Positions 7,252-14,735 of a stretch of 17,613 nt of DNA are shown one piece after another. The stretch is taken from assembly GCA_025922995.1 (NCBI GenBank), contig JAICGT010000001.1, forward strand, positions 1 to 17,613, given 5' to 3'. Made by a program: the position numbers and the translations under genes. The notes beneath the pieces were generated by a model that saw only the letters and a list, made by a program, of their open reading frames with translations, searched no databases and was not told where the DNA came from. How positions within the stretch are numbered: the first letter of the stretch is position 1; each line of letters begins with the position of its first letter. Source of the stretch: Fimbriimonadales bacterium (GTDB lineage Bacteria; Armatimonadota; Fimbriimonadia; Fimbriimonadales; ATM1).

Positions 7252-8711
7252 TCCTGCCGATCCTACTCGCGGCGGTGTCGATCGGCGCCCAGCGGCCGAC
7301 GATGTTGATTTATCAGGAGACGGTCGTCGAGTTCACCGACGCGGACCCGAACGTCTTGGTGTCGCGAAAGCTTGGGGTCAACCTCGAACAAAACGGCAAG
7401 GTCGCCCCGATCGTCTGGAGTAGCGACGACCCCGCGATCACCGCCGCAATCGCCGCCGGCAAACTGCCCGGACTGCCCACGACGGCCAAGCGCAGCGACG
7501 TCCTCGACATCGCGCGAACGCTCGATGCCAGCTACGTGGCGTTTCTCGAGCTCAAGCGAACGGGCGCAGAGCTTGTCGGCAAGATCGACGTCCTGCGTTC
7601 TCGCGGAGGACGCTCGCTTTGGAAGAACGAAACCAAGGTTTCGATCATCAAGAACGGCAGGCTCGACCCCGAAAACGGCGCGCAGTCCGTCGCCAACACG
7701 TGGGCCATCCAACTGAACTCGAACCCGTTCAAAGACCTTCCTTCCAAGCCGATTTTCGAAACGCCCGAGCCGACGAAGCCGGACGTCGCGCCGCCCACAA
7801 CCGTCGCGATCGATAGAACCCCGCTCGCGAGCGGAGTCAAGGCGCTCAACGAGGGGCGACTTGTCGCCGCAGTAGCCCTGCTGCATGACGCCGTGGACGT
7901 CGAGCCGATGAGCGTGGAGGCGCGAATGGCGTACATCGACGCGCTTCGTCAGTCCGGCCACCCGTTCCTCGCCGCCGACGAAGCCGCCAGGGCAGCGCAG
8001 TTGATGCCCCTCGAAGGCGCGTTCCTCGTCGAGGCGGCCCAATCCTGGATCGAGGGCGGCAAAAGCGACCGAGCCTACGAAATCATCGCGGCGGCGATTG
8101 TCGCCAACCCGGAAAACGCCGCCGCCCACAGCCTGTTGGGCGACCTGTTTGTCGGTCGGCTCGAACTCGAAAGGGCGATCGAGTCGTATACGAAATCGTA
8201 CGAAGTCAAGCAAGACCCGGAGACTTTGTACAAGCGTGCCCAGGCGCACGCGATCGCCGAGCAGTTCGAGAACAGCGTCGCCGACATCGAGCGGGCAAAC
8301 TCCACGGGCCTGTCGCGCGAGCCGGAGCGGGCGGAGAAGCGGTATCGCGAGACGGTCAAAGTTGTCGACCCCGTCATCGACTCCCTCGCCGCAAACTTGC
8401 GCAACCTTCTGCGCGAAGCAGCCGACCCTGCGCAGGCGACCGCGCTCAGATCGCGAGGCTCGGCGTTCCTCAAACGCGTCGAAGCTTTTCTCAGCTACAT
8501 GGATCGCATCGACGCGCCGGAGTCGCACGCACGCAGCCATACGCGCCGAGAACTCGCGTTGGGGCTGTTGCACCAAGCCGCGCAAGGGCTGGTTAAGCAC
8601 CTCGCCGGCAACAACCCGGATTCTCTGGGAGACGCGGAGTTGCTGCAGATCGAGGCGATGCGGGAGTTCGCAGTAGCAAAGCAGCAGTTCCAAGCCGAGA
8701 TCGGTTCGTAA
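7248..8711 (+). CDS. Exported TPR-repeat protein of unknown function
   Basis: 487 residues, not recognised as a named family. A short hydrophobic N-terminus (MILPILLAAVSIGAQ) looks like a signal peptide but lacks basic residues. Residues about 17-165 form an alpha/beta domain with TAKRSDVLDIARTLDASYVA and FLELKRTGAELVGKIDVL. This pattern resembles the LpoB/CsgG/TolB-N type of periplasmic domain; that likeness is a guess by eye. A Pro-rich linker follows (about 165-190), then TPR-like helices to about 345 (ALNEGRLVAAVALLHDAVDVEP, repeats around NPENAAAHSLLGDLFVGRLE), then a helical C-terminal domain. The start overlaps the stop of the zinc-ribbon/TPR gene (ATGA), so the two are co-translated and probably act together at the envelope. 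Confidence 0.8.
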   Translation: MILPILLAAVSIGAQRPTMLIYQETVVEFTDADPNVLVSRKLGVNLEQNGKVAPIVWSSDDPAITAAIAAGKLPGLPTTAKRSDVLDIARTLDASYVAFLELKRTGAELVGKIDVLRSRGGRSLWKNETKVSIIKNGRLDPENGAQSVANTWAIQLNSNPFKDLPSKPIFETPEPTKPDVAPPTTVAIDRTPLASGVKALNEGRLVAAVALLHDAVDVEPMSVEARMAYIDALRQSGHPFLAADEAARAAQLMPLEGAFLVEAAQSWIEGGKSDRAYEIIAAAIVANPENAAAHSLLGDLFVGRLELERAIESYTKSYEVKQDPETLYKRAQAHAIAEQFENSVADIERANSTGLSREPERAEKRYRETVKVVDPVIDSLAANLRNLLREAADPAQATALRSRGSAFLKRVEAFLSYMDRIDAPESHARSHTRRELALGLLHQAAQGLVKHLAGNNPDSLGDAELLQIEAMREFAVAKQQFQAEIGS

Positions 8712-8720
8712 GCGCTTCGG

Positions 8721-9437
8721 CTAAGTTTGTAACCGTTGGTGGAGCGGCTCTTCGACCTCGGCACTTCCTTGCCGGGCCTGGTCCTTTACCTCTGCAGCGA
8801 TCCGCTCGCGTAGGTTGTCCGCGATCTCTTCGGCGCGACGATGGCCGCGCTTCGTAAGCCACGCAAAGGCTGCAGTGCTCAGCGTCATAACCCCGACGCC
8901 GATCGCCCCGCCGACGAGACCGAGGCCCTGCTCCGACATCGCGCCGACCGTAATCATCGTCGCGATCAACCCAGGATGGAGTGTCATGAGCGCTTGCAAA
9001 AGCGCGTTCGACTTCACCTTCAGGGTCGTGCGGCCGTTGCGCGACGTCACGTCTACTTTTGCTTGGCCCACGCCGGTCCAAGCAGACATCGTCATCTTGC
9101 GTCCGATCTGCGCCATAGACGGTTGGCCCGCATTGCGGAACGATTTCAAGTCTTCCACGACGAGGTCGAACCGATCCGGGTCGAGTTCGCCCTCGACTAC
9201 GCGCTCGAATTCTTCGGTGAGATGCAGCCAGCCACGCTTGTCTGTGCGCAGCCCGGCTTCGGTGATCGCTTGGTGGAGCGCTTCGACCGACACGCCTACT
9301 TCGGCGGCGATGTGCTCCAATTCGGCACGCGTAACGCCGGGTTGATAGACTGGGTTCGACCCACGCTCGGAAATTTCGACGGCGCGGCGGATGATGTCCG
9401 TCACTTCCTGTTCGCTAAAGATTCGCTCTTCCGGCAT
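8721..9437 (-). CDS. Hypothetical two-helix membrane protein
   Basis: 238 residues. The N-terminal part (about 7-60, FSEQEVTDIIRRAVEISERG, then GVTRAELEHIAAEVGVSVEA) is a helical module I have seen at the start of assorted bacterial membrane proteins, without a named function. A soluble middle region (about 70-143) with short beta-like stretches follows. Then come two adjacent hydrophobic segments (about 146-167 and 171-194) forming a likely membrane hairpin, and a charged helical tail (KRGHRRAEEIADNLRERIAAEV). It converges on the exported TPR gene with nine bases between stops, and diverges from the SelW-like gene across 50 bases. The ATG at 9437 has no strong ribosome binding site. The call as a real gene rests on length, coherent domain pattern and fit in the gap. 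Confidence 0.75.
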   Translation of the reverse strand: MPEERIFSEQEVTDIIRRAVEISERGSNPVYQPGVTRAELEHIAAEVGVSVEALHQAITEAGLRTDKRGWLHLTEEFERVVEGELDPDRFDLVVEDLKSFRNAGQPSMAQIGRKMTMSAWTGVGQAKVDVTSRNGRTTLKVKSNALLQALMTLHPGLIATMITVGAMSEQGLGLVGGAIGVGVMTLSTAAFAWLTKRGHRRAEEIADNLRERIAAEVKDQARQGSAEVEEPLHQRLQT

Positions 9438-9487
9438 GCGCTTGCGTCAAAGGTACCTGCATTGTCGAATGTGCCACCATCAAGGCA

Positions 9488-9730
9488 ATGGTCATCGAGA
9501 TCGAATTCTGTTTGGAGTGAACGTATTTTCCGCATGCCGCCCGTGTGGCGGACGAACTGATTCACGGTATGCAAGGGCCGATCGGCACAAAACACCCGAT
9601 CGAACAAGTCGCGCTGGTTCCCGGCGAGAAGGGGATCTTCGAGGTGCGCAGGGATGGCGCCGTTATCTTTTCGAAGAAGGTTGAAGGGCGTCACCCGAAG
9701 CCCGGTGAGATTCTCGCGATGGTTCAGTAG
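9488..9730 (+). CDS. Rdx/SelW-family selenoprotein, in-frame TGA read as selenocysteine
   Basis: 80-residue thioredoxin-fold redox protein of the Rdx (SelW/SelT/SelH) family, if TGA at 9518-9520 is decoded as selenocysteine. Reading from ATG 9488 gives MVIEIEFCLEU, then TYFPHAARVADELI. TGA falls exactly on the second position of the CxxC/CxxU motif (Cys8, Sec11), where family members have Cys or Sec. The frame stays open to TAG at 9730. It contains the family's later motifs VALVPGEKGIFEV, FSKKVEGRHP and KPGEI. AAGG at 9482-9485 precedes the ATG by two bases, which is close. A conventional call would start at GTG 9545 and lose the active site. A hairpin with bacterial SECIS geometry follows the TGA. 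Alternatives are a nonsense mutation or a sequencing error; exact placement and the hairpin make these less likely. The signalling gene starts 18 bases downstream, suggesting an operon. Confidence 0.85.
9537..9551 (+). promoter_or_regulatory. Candidate bacterial SECIS hairpin
   Basis: A perfect 5-bp stem (CCGCC at 9537-9541 with GGCGG at 9547-9551) closes a 5-base loop, CGTGT. It can be extended by two pairs (9535-9536 with 9553-9554) if A9552 is bulged. The loop begins 21 bases after the TGA, and a G lies in the first two loop positions. Bacterial SECIS elements recognised by SelB lie inside the coding region shortly after the UGA and show a small apical loop with a conserved G. The geometry therefore fits, though short G+C-rich hairpins also arise by chance in such DNA. 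Confidence 0.6.
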
Positions 9731-9748
9731 AATGTCTGCTGGGAGAGC

Positions 9749-12478
9749 ATGGCCCAGCGAATCGTAACTCTGCTGTTCACCGACATCGAGGGCTCCACAA
9801 AACTCTGGGAGGCCCACGGCGACGGCATGCGTAAATCACTGCCGCGCCACGACGCCCTGATCAAGAAAGCCGTCGAAGTCAACGGAGGCACGGTGTTCAA
9901 GACCGTAGGCGACGGGTTTTTCTGCGCGTTCTCTGCGCCCGACTCCGCAGTCAAGGCCGCGCTGGAGTTGCAGGCGGCGATTCACAGCGCCGCATGGCAA
10001 GTGCCCGATTTGCGGGTGCGCTGCGCCATTCACACCGGCACCGTGGAGGCCAGGGGTGGAGACTTCTTCGGCTTGACGCTCAGCAGGGCGGCGCGAATGC
10101 TGCAGGTGTCCAACGGCGGGCAGACGCTCGTGTCGGAAGCGTCGAAGGCGCTGATCGACTCGAAACTTCCCGAAGGCGCGACGCTCTACGACCACGGCCC
10201 GCAGCGTCTCCGAGACCTGGAGCGGGCCGAGCATCTCTTCGAGCTGCGACACCCGAGCATCCCGATCGACGGCCAGGGCCTTCGGAGCTCGAACGAGTTC
10301 CCGAACAACCTGCCCGAGCAGGTCACCAGTTTTGTCGGGCGCGAGGAGCTTATCGACCGAGTCATCCAGAGCCTCGACCGATCGCGGCTCGTAACGTTGT
10401 CGGGCTCGGGCGGGTCGGGAAAGACCCGGTTGGCGTTGCAGGTTGCCAAAACCGTACTCGACACGTTCGCGGACGGAGTCTGGTTTGTCGACCTTAGCAC
10501 GGTCACAGACCCCTCGCTGGTGGTCAAAGCCGCCGCGAACGCTCTCAACCTGCGCGAACAGGCGGGTACCGCCCTGCAGGAAACCCTGATCGAATTCGCT
10601 GAGCGCCGGAACATGCTGCTGGTGTTCGACAACTGCGAGCACGTCGTCAACGAGTGCAGTCTGCTTGTGGACGCGATGCTGAAGGCTTGCCCAAACGTGA
10701 AGGCGCTCGCCACGAGTCGAGAGGCCCTTGGGATCGCCGGAGAGTTGACCATCAAGGTGCCTTCTCTGCAGGTTCCGTCGCCGGGCGACGACGAGAGCGC
10801 GATCATGGCGTCGGAGTCGGTACGCCTCTTCGTCGAGCGCGCGCAGCAGGTGGATTCAGGATTCATCGCGCGCCCCGAAGCCGCAGAGTCCATCGCCCGG
10901 ATCGTAGCTCGCCTGGATGGCATCCCGTTGGCAATCGAGCTCGCGGCAGCCCGAGCCTCGTCGATGTCCGTCGAAGCGCTGAGCGCACGCCTCGACGAAA
11001 GTTTTCGGATCCTGACCGGAGGCAGCAAGGCGGCGCTGGCGCGCCAACAGACGGTGAGCGCGATGATCGACTGGAGCTACAACCTCCTCACGGAACCCGA
11101 GCGCGCCATGCTGCGACGCCTCGGCGTGTTTTCAGGGGGCTGGACTCTCGACGCCGCCGAAGCTGTATGCGCGGACGGCGCCACGATCGTCACGGAAGAC
11201 GTTCTGGACCTATTGGTACAATTAGTCAACAAGTCGTTGGTGCTTTACGACGAGTTTTCGGCGAGGTACCGGCTGTTGGAGACCGTGCGTTGGTATTCGC
11301 GGCAAAAGCTTGCCGAAACCGACGAGGGCCCGGAAACCCGTGACCGCCACCTCGCGGCATTTCTCGCCGTCGCCGAGGGCGCCGAGCTTACGGGGGCGAA
11401 CCAGGTCGAGGCGCTCGACCGCCTGGAAATGGAGCATAAGAACATCCTGGCGGCTTTGGATTGGTGCGACGCGTCTCCGGCAGGCGCGGAGCCGGGGCTG
11501 CGACTCGTCGGAGCGCTCGGCAGATTCTGGTACATGCACGGCCACTTCGCAAGCGGCAGACGAGCGCTGTCCGTAGCGCTCGCTCGAGTCGAGGCTCAGC
11601 CGTGGACCACTCTGCGCGGCGAGGCCCTGATCTCCGCCGCCTTGTTGGCGAGGGTTCAGGGTGACCTTCAGGCTGCCGAGGGATTCCTTCAGGAGGCGCG
11701 GGAAGTGTTCCATCACCTTGCGGACAAGCGCGGCTTGTCGACGACCTTGAACGCGCTCGGCAACGTGATGCGTGAAGGTGGCCGCTATGAGGAGGCAGGC
11801 AAGATTTGGAAGGAAGCGTTGGCATTGCGCATGGAGCTAAGCGATCGCGCCGGGATCTCGGTTGTTCGCGGCAACCTCGGCATCATCGCGATGCTCAACG
11901 GCAAGTACGAGGAGGCAGACGAGCATATTCAGGCGTCGCTGGCCGAGGAGCGGGCGTTGCAGCGACGCTCGCACGAGGGGATCGCGCTCTCGAATCTCGG
12001 CCTGCTCAAAATGTGGCAGGGCGACCTGGAATCCGCCCGGAATTACTGCAAGCTCGCGCTCGATGTCAACCGTGAGGTCGGTACCAAGCTCGTGGAGTCA
12101 CGCGATCTCCACCACCTCGGGCAGATCGAGGTCGCGCTCGGCAATATCGACGCTGCGAGGGGCTATCTTGTCGGCAGCCTGCGAATTAGTAGCGCCTTGG
12201 CTGCCAAGGAGCTCATGGCGGATGCCATCGAGACATCGGCGACCCTCCTGAATCGGCTGTCTCGATTCAGCACTGCGGCAAAGCTTGCAGGCGCAGCTGA
12301 AAGGATTCGGCACGAGTCGGGCTGTGCCATGGCGCCGAACGAGGTCGGGAGGTACGAATCCGAGGTGGAAGCCATGAAAGATGCGCTCGGCGTGGATGCC
12401 GCCCGACTGCTGGAAGAGGGCAGGTCGATGCGGAGCGGGGACGCCGTAGAACTCGCGGTTTGCTCACTGCTGGAGTAG
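9749..12478 (+). CDS. Class III cyclase-domain / STAND-type ATPase / TPR signalling protein
   Basis: 909 residues. An N-terminal class III nucleotide cyclase domain covers about 1-165: FTDIEGST (metal Asp12), FKTVGDG (Lys51, metal Asp55), GGDFFG (Asp105, the adenine-selecting position) and SRAARM (Arg116). The transition-state Asn usually found in VNRAAR is Ser112 here, so activity may be reduced or absent. An AAA/NB-ARC-like ATPase follows: NNLPEQVTSFVGRE (186-199), Walker A GSGGSGKT (219-226), Walker B MLLVFDNCEH (289-298), ATSREAL (321-327) and DGIPLAIELAAAR (390-402). TPR-like helices fill about 580-850. No LuxR-type DNA-binding helix-turn-helix is seen at the C-terminus. The ATP switch and TPR sensor suggest ligand-controlled signalling; the ligand is unknown. 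GGGAG precedes the ATG. It lies 18 bases after the SelW-like gene. Confidence 0.9.
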   Translation: MAQRIVTLLFTDIEGSTKLWEAHGDGMRKSLPRHDALIKKAVEVNGGTVFKTVGDGFFCAFSAPDSAVKAALELQAAIHSAAWQVPDLRVRCAIHTGTVEARGGDFFGLTLSRAARMLQVSNGGQTLVSEASKALIDSKLPEGATLYDHGPQRLRDLERAEHLFELRHPSIPIDGQGLRSSNEFPNNLPEQVTSFVGREELIDRVIQSLDRSRLVTLSGSGGSGKTRLALQVAKTVLDTFADGVWFVDLSTVTDPSLVVKAAANALNLREQAGTALQETLIEFAERRNMLLVFDNCEHVVNECSLLVDAMLKACPNVKALATSREALGIAGELTIKVPSLQVPSPGDDESAIMASESVRLFVERAQQVDSGFIARPEAAESIARIVARLDGIPLAIELAAARASSMSVEALSARLDESFRILTGGSKAALARQQTVSAMIDWSYNLLTEPERAMLRRLGVFSGGWTLDAAEAVCADGATIVTEDVLDLLVQLVNKSLVLYDEFSARYRLLETVRWYSRQKLAETDEGPETRDRHLAAFLAVAEGAELTGANQVEALDRLEMEHKNILAALDWCDASPAGAEPGLRLVGALGRFWYMHGHFASGRRALSVALARVEAQPWTTLRGEALISAALLARVQGDLQAAEGFLQEAREVFHHLADKRGLSTTLNALGNVMREGGRYEEAGKIWKEALALRMELSDRAGISVVRGNLGIIAMLNGKYEEADEHIQASLAEERALQRRSHEGIALSNLGLLKMWQGDLESARNYCKLALDVNREVGTKLVESRDLHHLGQIEVALGNIDAARGYLVGSLRISSALAAKELMADAIETSATLLNRLSRFSTAAKLAGAAERIRHESGCAMAPNEVGRYESEVEAMKDALGVDAARLLEEGRSMRSGDAVELAVCSLLE

Positions 12479-12507
12479 CCTGCAATTTAACCCGTTTGGG
12501 CGAAGAT

Positions 12508-12537
12508 TTGTCGCGTGCAACGTGCGTATCCTATTAA
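12508..12537 (+). promoter_or_regulatory. Possible promoter of the aldehyde dehydrogenase gene
   Basis: TTGTCG (12508-12513) and TATTAA (12532-12537) are separated by 18 bases; each matches the sigma70 consensus at four of six positions. The predicted start of transcription would fall on or beside the ATG at 12543, giving a leaderless message. That would explain the lack of a ribosome binding site there. Weak evidence. Confidence 0.25.
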
Positions 12538-12542
12538 CGTTA

Positions 12543-13928
12543 ATGACGTCACGACGCGAACATAGCACACTTAAATCTACCGATCCATCCACGGGGAACA
12601 TCCTTGCCGAATATCCAATCTTGGAGCCGCAAGAGATTTTCTTTAGGTTACGGCAGGCGGGCGACGCTTTTGACACCTGGTCGTCTTATTCGTATTCCGT
12701 GCGCTCGAAGAAAATGAAACGGGTCGCGGCTCTGTTGCGAAAAGATGAAACTGCACACGCGACTCTCATTTCACAGGAAATGGGAAAGCCGATTAAGCAA
12801 TCGCGAGCAGAAGTACTAAAGTGTGCGGCAACGTGCGATTACTTCGCCGATAATGCCGAGACATTTTTATCGAGTGACACCATCAAAACGGACGGCAGCC
12901 GTAGCATGGTCGCCTATGAGCCACTCGGCGCGATTCTCGCGGTCATGCCGTGGAACTTTCCGTTCTGGCAGGTGTTTCGATTTGCCGCGCCGACGCTGAT
13001 GGCTGGCAACGTCGCTGTGCTGAAACACGCCAGCAACGTCCCCGGATGCTCGCTGGCTATCGAAAGGATATTTTCCGAGGCCGGATTTCCGGACGGAGCC
13101 TTTAAGTCGATGCTCATCAGGGCGTCTATCGTCAATGACCTCATCAAGCATCCGGTAATCAAGGCGGTGTCGCTAACAGGTAGCGAGAGGGCCGGCCGCA
13201 TGGTAGCCTCCGAGGCCGGATCGTCGCTTAAAAAGTGCGTCCTCGAATTGGGTGGGAGCGATCCGTTTATTGTGCTCGATGACGCCGACATCGACGACGC
13301 CGTCGACGGAGCCGTTCTTGCACGCACGCAGAATGCCGGGCAGAGTTGCATTGCCGCCAAGAGATTCATCGTAACTCGAAAGGCTTCAAAAACCTTTGTT
13401 GAAGGGTTTGTTTCAAAAATGCAGACTCTGGTGGTAGGCAAGCCATTGGACGAGTCGACAGAAATCGGCCCGCTCGCGCGACAAGACCTCATAGATGACC
13501 TCGACGCAATGGTTCACGCGAGCGTTGATCGTGGTGCGGAAATTCTAACGGGCGGAAAGAAAAAGGACGGCGCGGGCTATTACTACGCGCCCACGATTAT
13601 CAGCAAAGTAACTCCAGGCATGGAAGTGTTCGATGAGGAAACATTCGGGCCGGTCGCAGCCGTTTCCGTCGTCAAGAATATCGAAGAAGCGGTTGCCCTC
13701 GCCAATAAATCGCGCTACGGGCTGGGCGCGAGCATTTGGACGCAAGACCTCGATCTCGCGGCTGAGCTAGCTCCGAGAATCGAAGCCGGCTCCGTTTTTG
13801 TGAACGGTATCGTGAAGTCCGATCCACGTTTGCCATTCGGCGGAATCAAGGCTTCGGGGTATGGCAGAGAATTATCCGTCGCCGGTATCCGCGAGTTCGT
13901 CAACACCAAGACCGTTTGGATCGCGTGA
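12543..13928 (+). CDS. Aldehyde dehydrogenase, succinate-semialdehyde dehydrogenase (Sad/YneI) type
   Basis: 461-residue NAD(P)-dependent aldehyde dehydrogenase. It closely resembles what I recall of E. coli Sad (YneI), which oxidises succinate semialdehyde to succinate in GABA and related catabolism. Motifs: STDPSTGNILAEYPI near the start, MPWNFPFWQVFRF (Asn138), Lys161 (VLKHASN), LTGSERAG coenzyme loop (211-218), CVLELGGSDPFIVL (general base Glu235), NAGQSCIAAKRF (nucleophile Cys269) and FGGIKASGYGREL near the end. All catalytic residues are kept. ATG 12543 was chosen over GTG 12522, which adds seven residues; neither has a clear ribosome binding site. Base composition looks less GC-rich than in genes to the left. 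The last 57 bases overlap the convergent permease gene on the other strand. True substrate is inferred from similarity. Confidence 0.9.
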   Translation: MTSRREHSTLKSTDPSTGNILAEYPILEPQEIFFRLRQAGDAFDTWSSYSYSVRSKKMKRVAALLRKDETAHATLISQEMGKPIKQSRAEVLKCAATCDYFADNAETFLSSDTIKTDGSRSMVAYEPLGAILAVMPWNFPFWQVFRFAAPTLMAGNVAVLKHASNVPGCSLAIERIFSEAGFPDGAFKSMLIRASIVNDLIKHPVIKAVSLTGSERAGRMVASEAGSSLKKCVLELGGSDPFIVLDDADIDDAVDGAVLARTQNAGQSCIAAKRFIVTRKASKTFVEGFVSKMQTLVVGKPLDESTEIGPLARQDLIDDLDAMVHASVDRGAEILTGGKKKDGAGYYYAPTIISKVTPGMEVFDEETFGPVAAVSVVKNIEEAVALANKSRYGLGASIWTQDLDLAAELAPRIEAGSVFVNGIVKSDPRLPFGGIKASGYGRELSVAGIREFVNTKTVWIA

Positions 13929-14732
13929 CGGAATAAGCAAGCGCAAAACGTAACAAACAGAAACGAGTGCGCCGAAAGTGACCACCATTGCCGCCCCGGT
14001 CGGCCAATCCATCGAGAACGACACATAAAGGCCAAGCAACGAACCGATAATCGAGAAGGGAACGGCGACCAACGCGGCAGGATTAAGGTCATCCATCCAC
14101 AGCAGTACCGCAACGGGCGGCATGACGAGCCAGGTGAACACCAGCAACACGCCGGCCAATTTCACGGAAGAGGCGACTACGAAAGCGAGCAGCGAATAAA
14201 AGACGAAGTCGACTACAACGGCACCTGCGCCTTGGTTCGAGCCCTTGAACTCCGTGGCCTTGGAAAACCTCGTCCACATGCCCAGAAGGACGACAATGAT
14301 GGCGCCGTAAATGTAAGCGGTCTGCTTGACGTGCTCCATCGAAACCGTAAGGACATTGCCGACGAGCATGTTCTGCATTTCCTCGAGGCCGTGCGGTGTC
14401 TTGGTCAGGCCGATCACAGTCAACGCGGAACCGATCACATAAATGATTCCGATAATCGCCTCATGTGGAACGGTTCGCAACCGGAACCGCGTGATAGCGA
14501 TGAGCAATGCGCCAAAGAGGCCGAACGCAAGCGACATCCAGTAGGCCGGCGGTGATCCCGGCTCGTGGCCCTGAAGCAAGGCGATAGCCGCGCCGAGCGC
14601 TGCGACTTGCGCGACTGCGAGGTCGATAAAAATTACACCCCTGCGAACAATGTGCAGGCCGAACAGACAGTGTACGGGCGACATGATGAGCGATGCCCAG
14701 GCTGCGGGCACCATGAACTGCAGGTCGCCCAA
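13872..14732 (-). CDS. ABC-3 family metal transporter permease (ZnuB-like)
   Basis: 286-residue inner-membrane permease of the zinc/manganese ABC-3 family, with about seven or eight hydrophobic segments. The family core is visible: GLHIVRRGVIFIDLAVAQVA (26-45), a later AIIGIIYVIGSALTVIG, and the C-terminal block SVKLAGVLLVFTWLVMPPVA. It follows the binding-protein gene by three bases. The start is read as TTG at 14732 because GGGAG lies eight bases upstream inside the binding-protein gene. An ATG seven codons in (14714) lacks such a site. The hydrophilic C-terminal tail is encoded antisense to the end of the aldehyde dehydrogenase gene. An ATP-binding subunit is needed for transport but is not encoded beside it. 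Confidence 0.92.
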   Translation of the reverse strand: MGDLQFMVPAAWASLIMSPVHCLFGLHIVRRGVIFIDLAVAQVAALGAAIALLQGHEPGSPPAYWMSLAFGLFGALLIAITRFRLRTVPHEAIIGIIYVIGSALTVIGLTKTPHGLEEMQNMLVGNVLTVSMEHVKQTAYIYGAIIVVLLGMWTRFSKATEFKGSNQGAGAVVVDFVFYSLLAFVVASSVKLAGVLLVFTWLVMPPVAVLLWMDDLNPAALVAVPFSIIGSLLGLYVSFSMDWPTGAAMVVTFGALVSVCYVLRLLIPSRDPNGLGVDELADTGDG

Positions 14733-14735
14733 CGC

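Noticed and set aside
7263..8693. 476-residue open frame on the minus strand
   Set aside because: It is antisense to the exported TPR gene, has an Arg-rich composition typical of shadow frames in GC-rich DNA, and shows no domain. The plus-strand frame has TPR structure and ATGA coupling.
9545..9730. 61-residue protein from GTG 9545
   Set aside because: This is the C-terminal part of the SelW-like frame. It lacks the redox motif and has no ribosome binding site. The frame extends upstream through TGA to ATG 9488.
9728..9733. TAGAAT as a promoter -10 box for the signalling gene
   Set aside because: It overlaps the SelW-like stop codon, has no acceptable -35 hexamer at 16-18 bases, and co-transcription is simpler.
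12350..12478. LuxR-type helix-turn-helix at the end of the cyclase/ATPase protein
   Set aside because: Related ATPases often end in such a domain, but no helix-turn-helix pattern is visible in the last residues.
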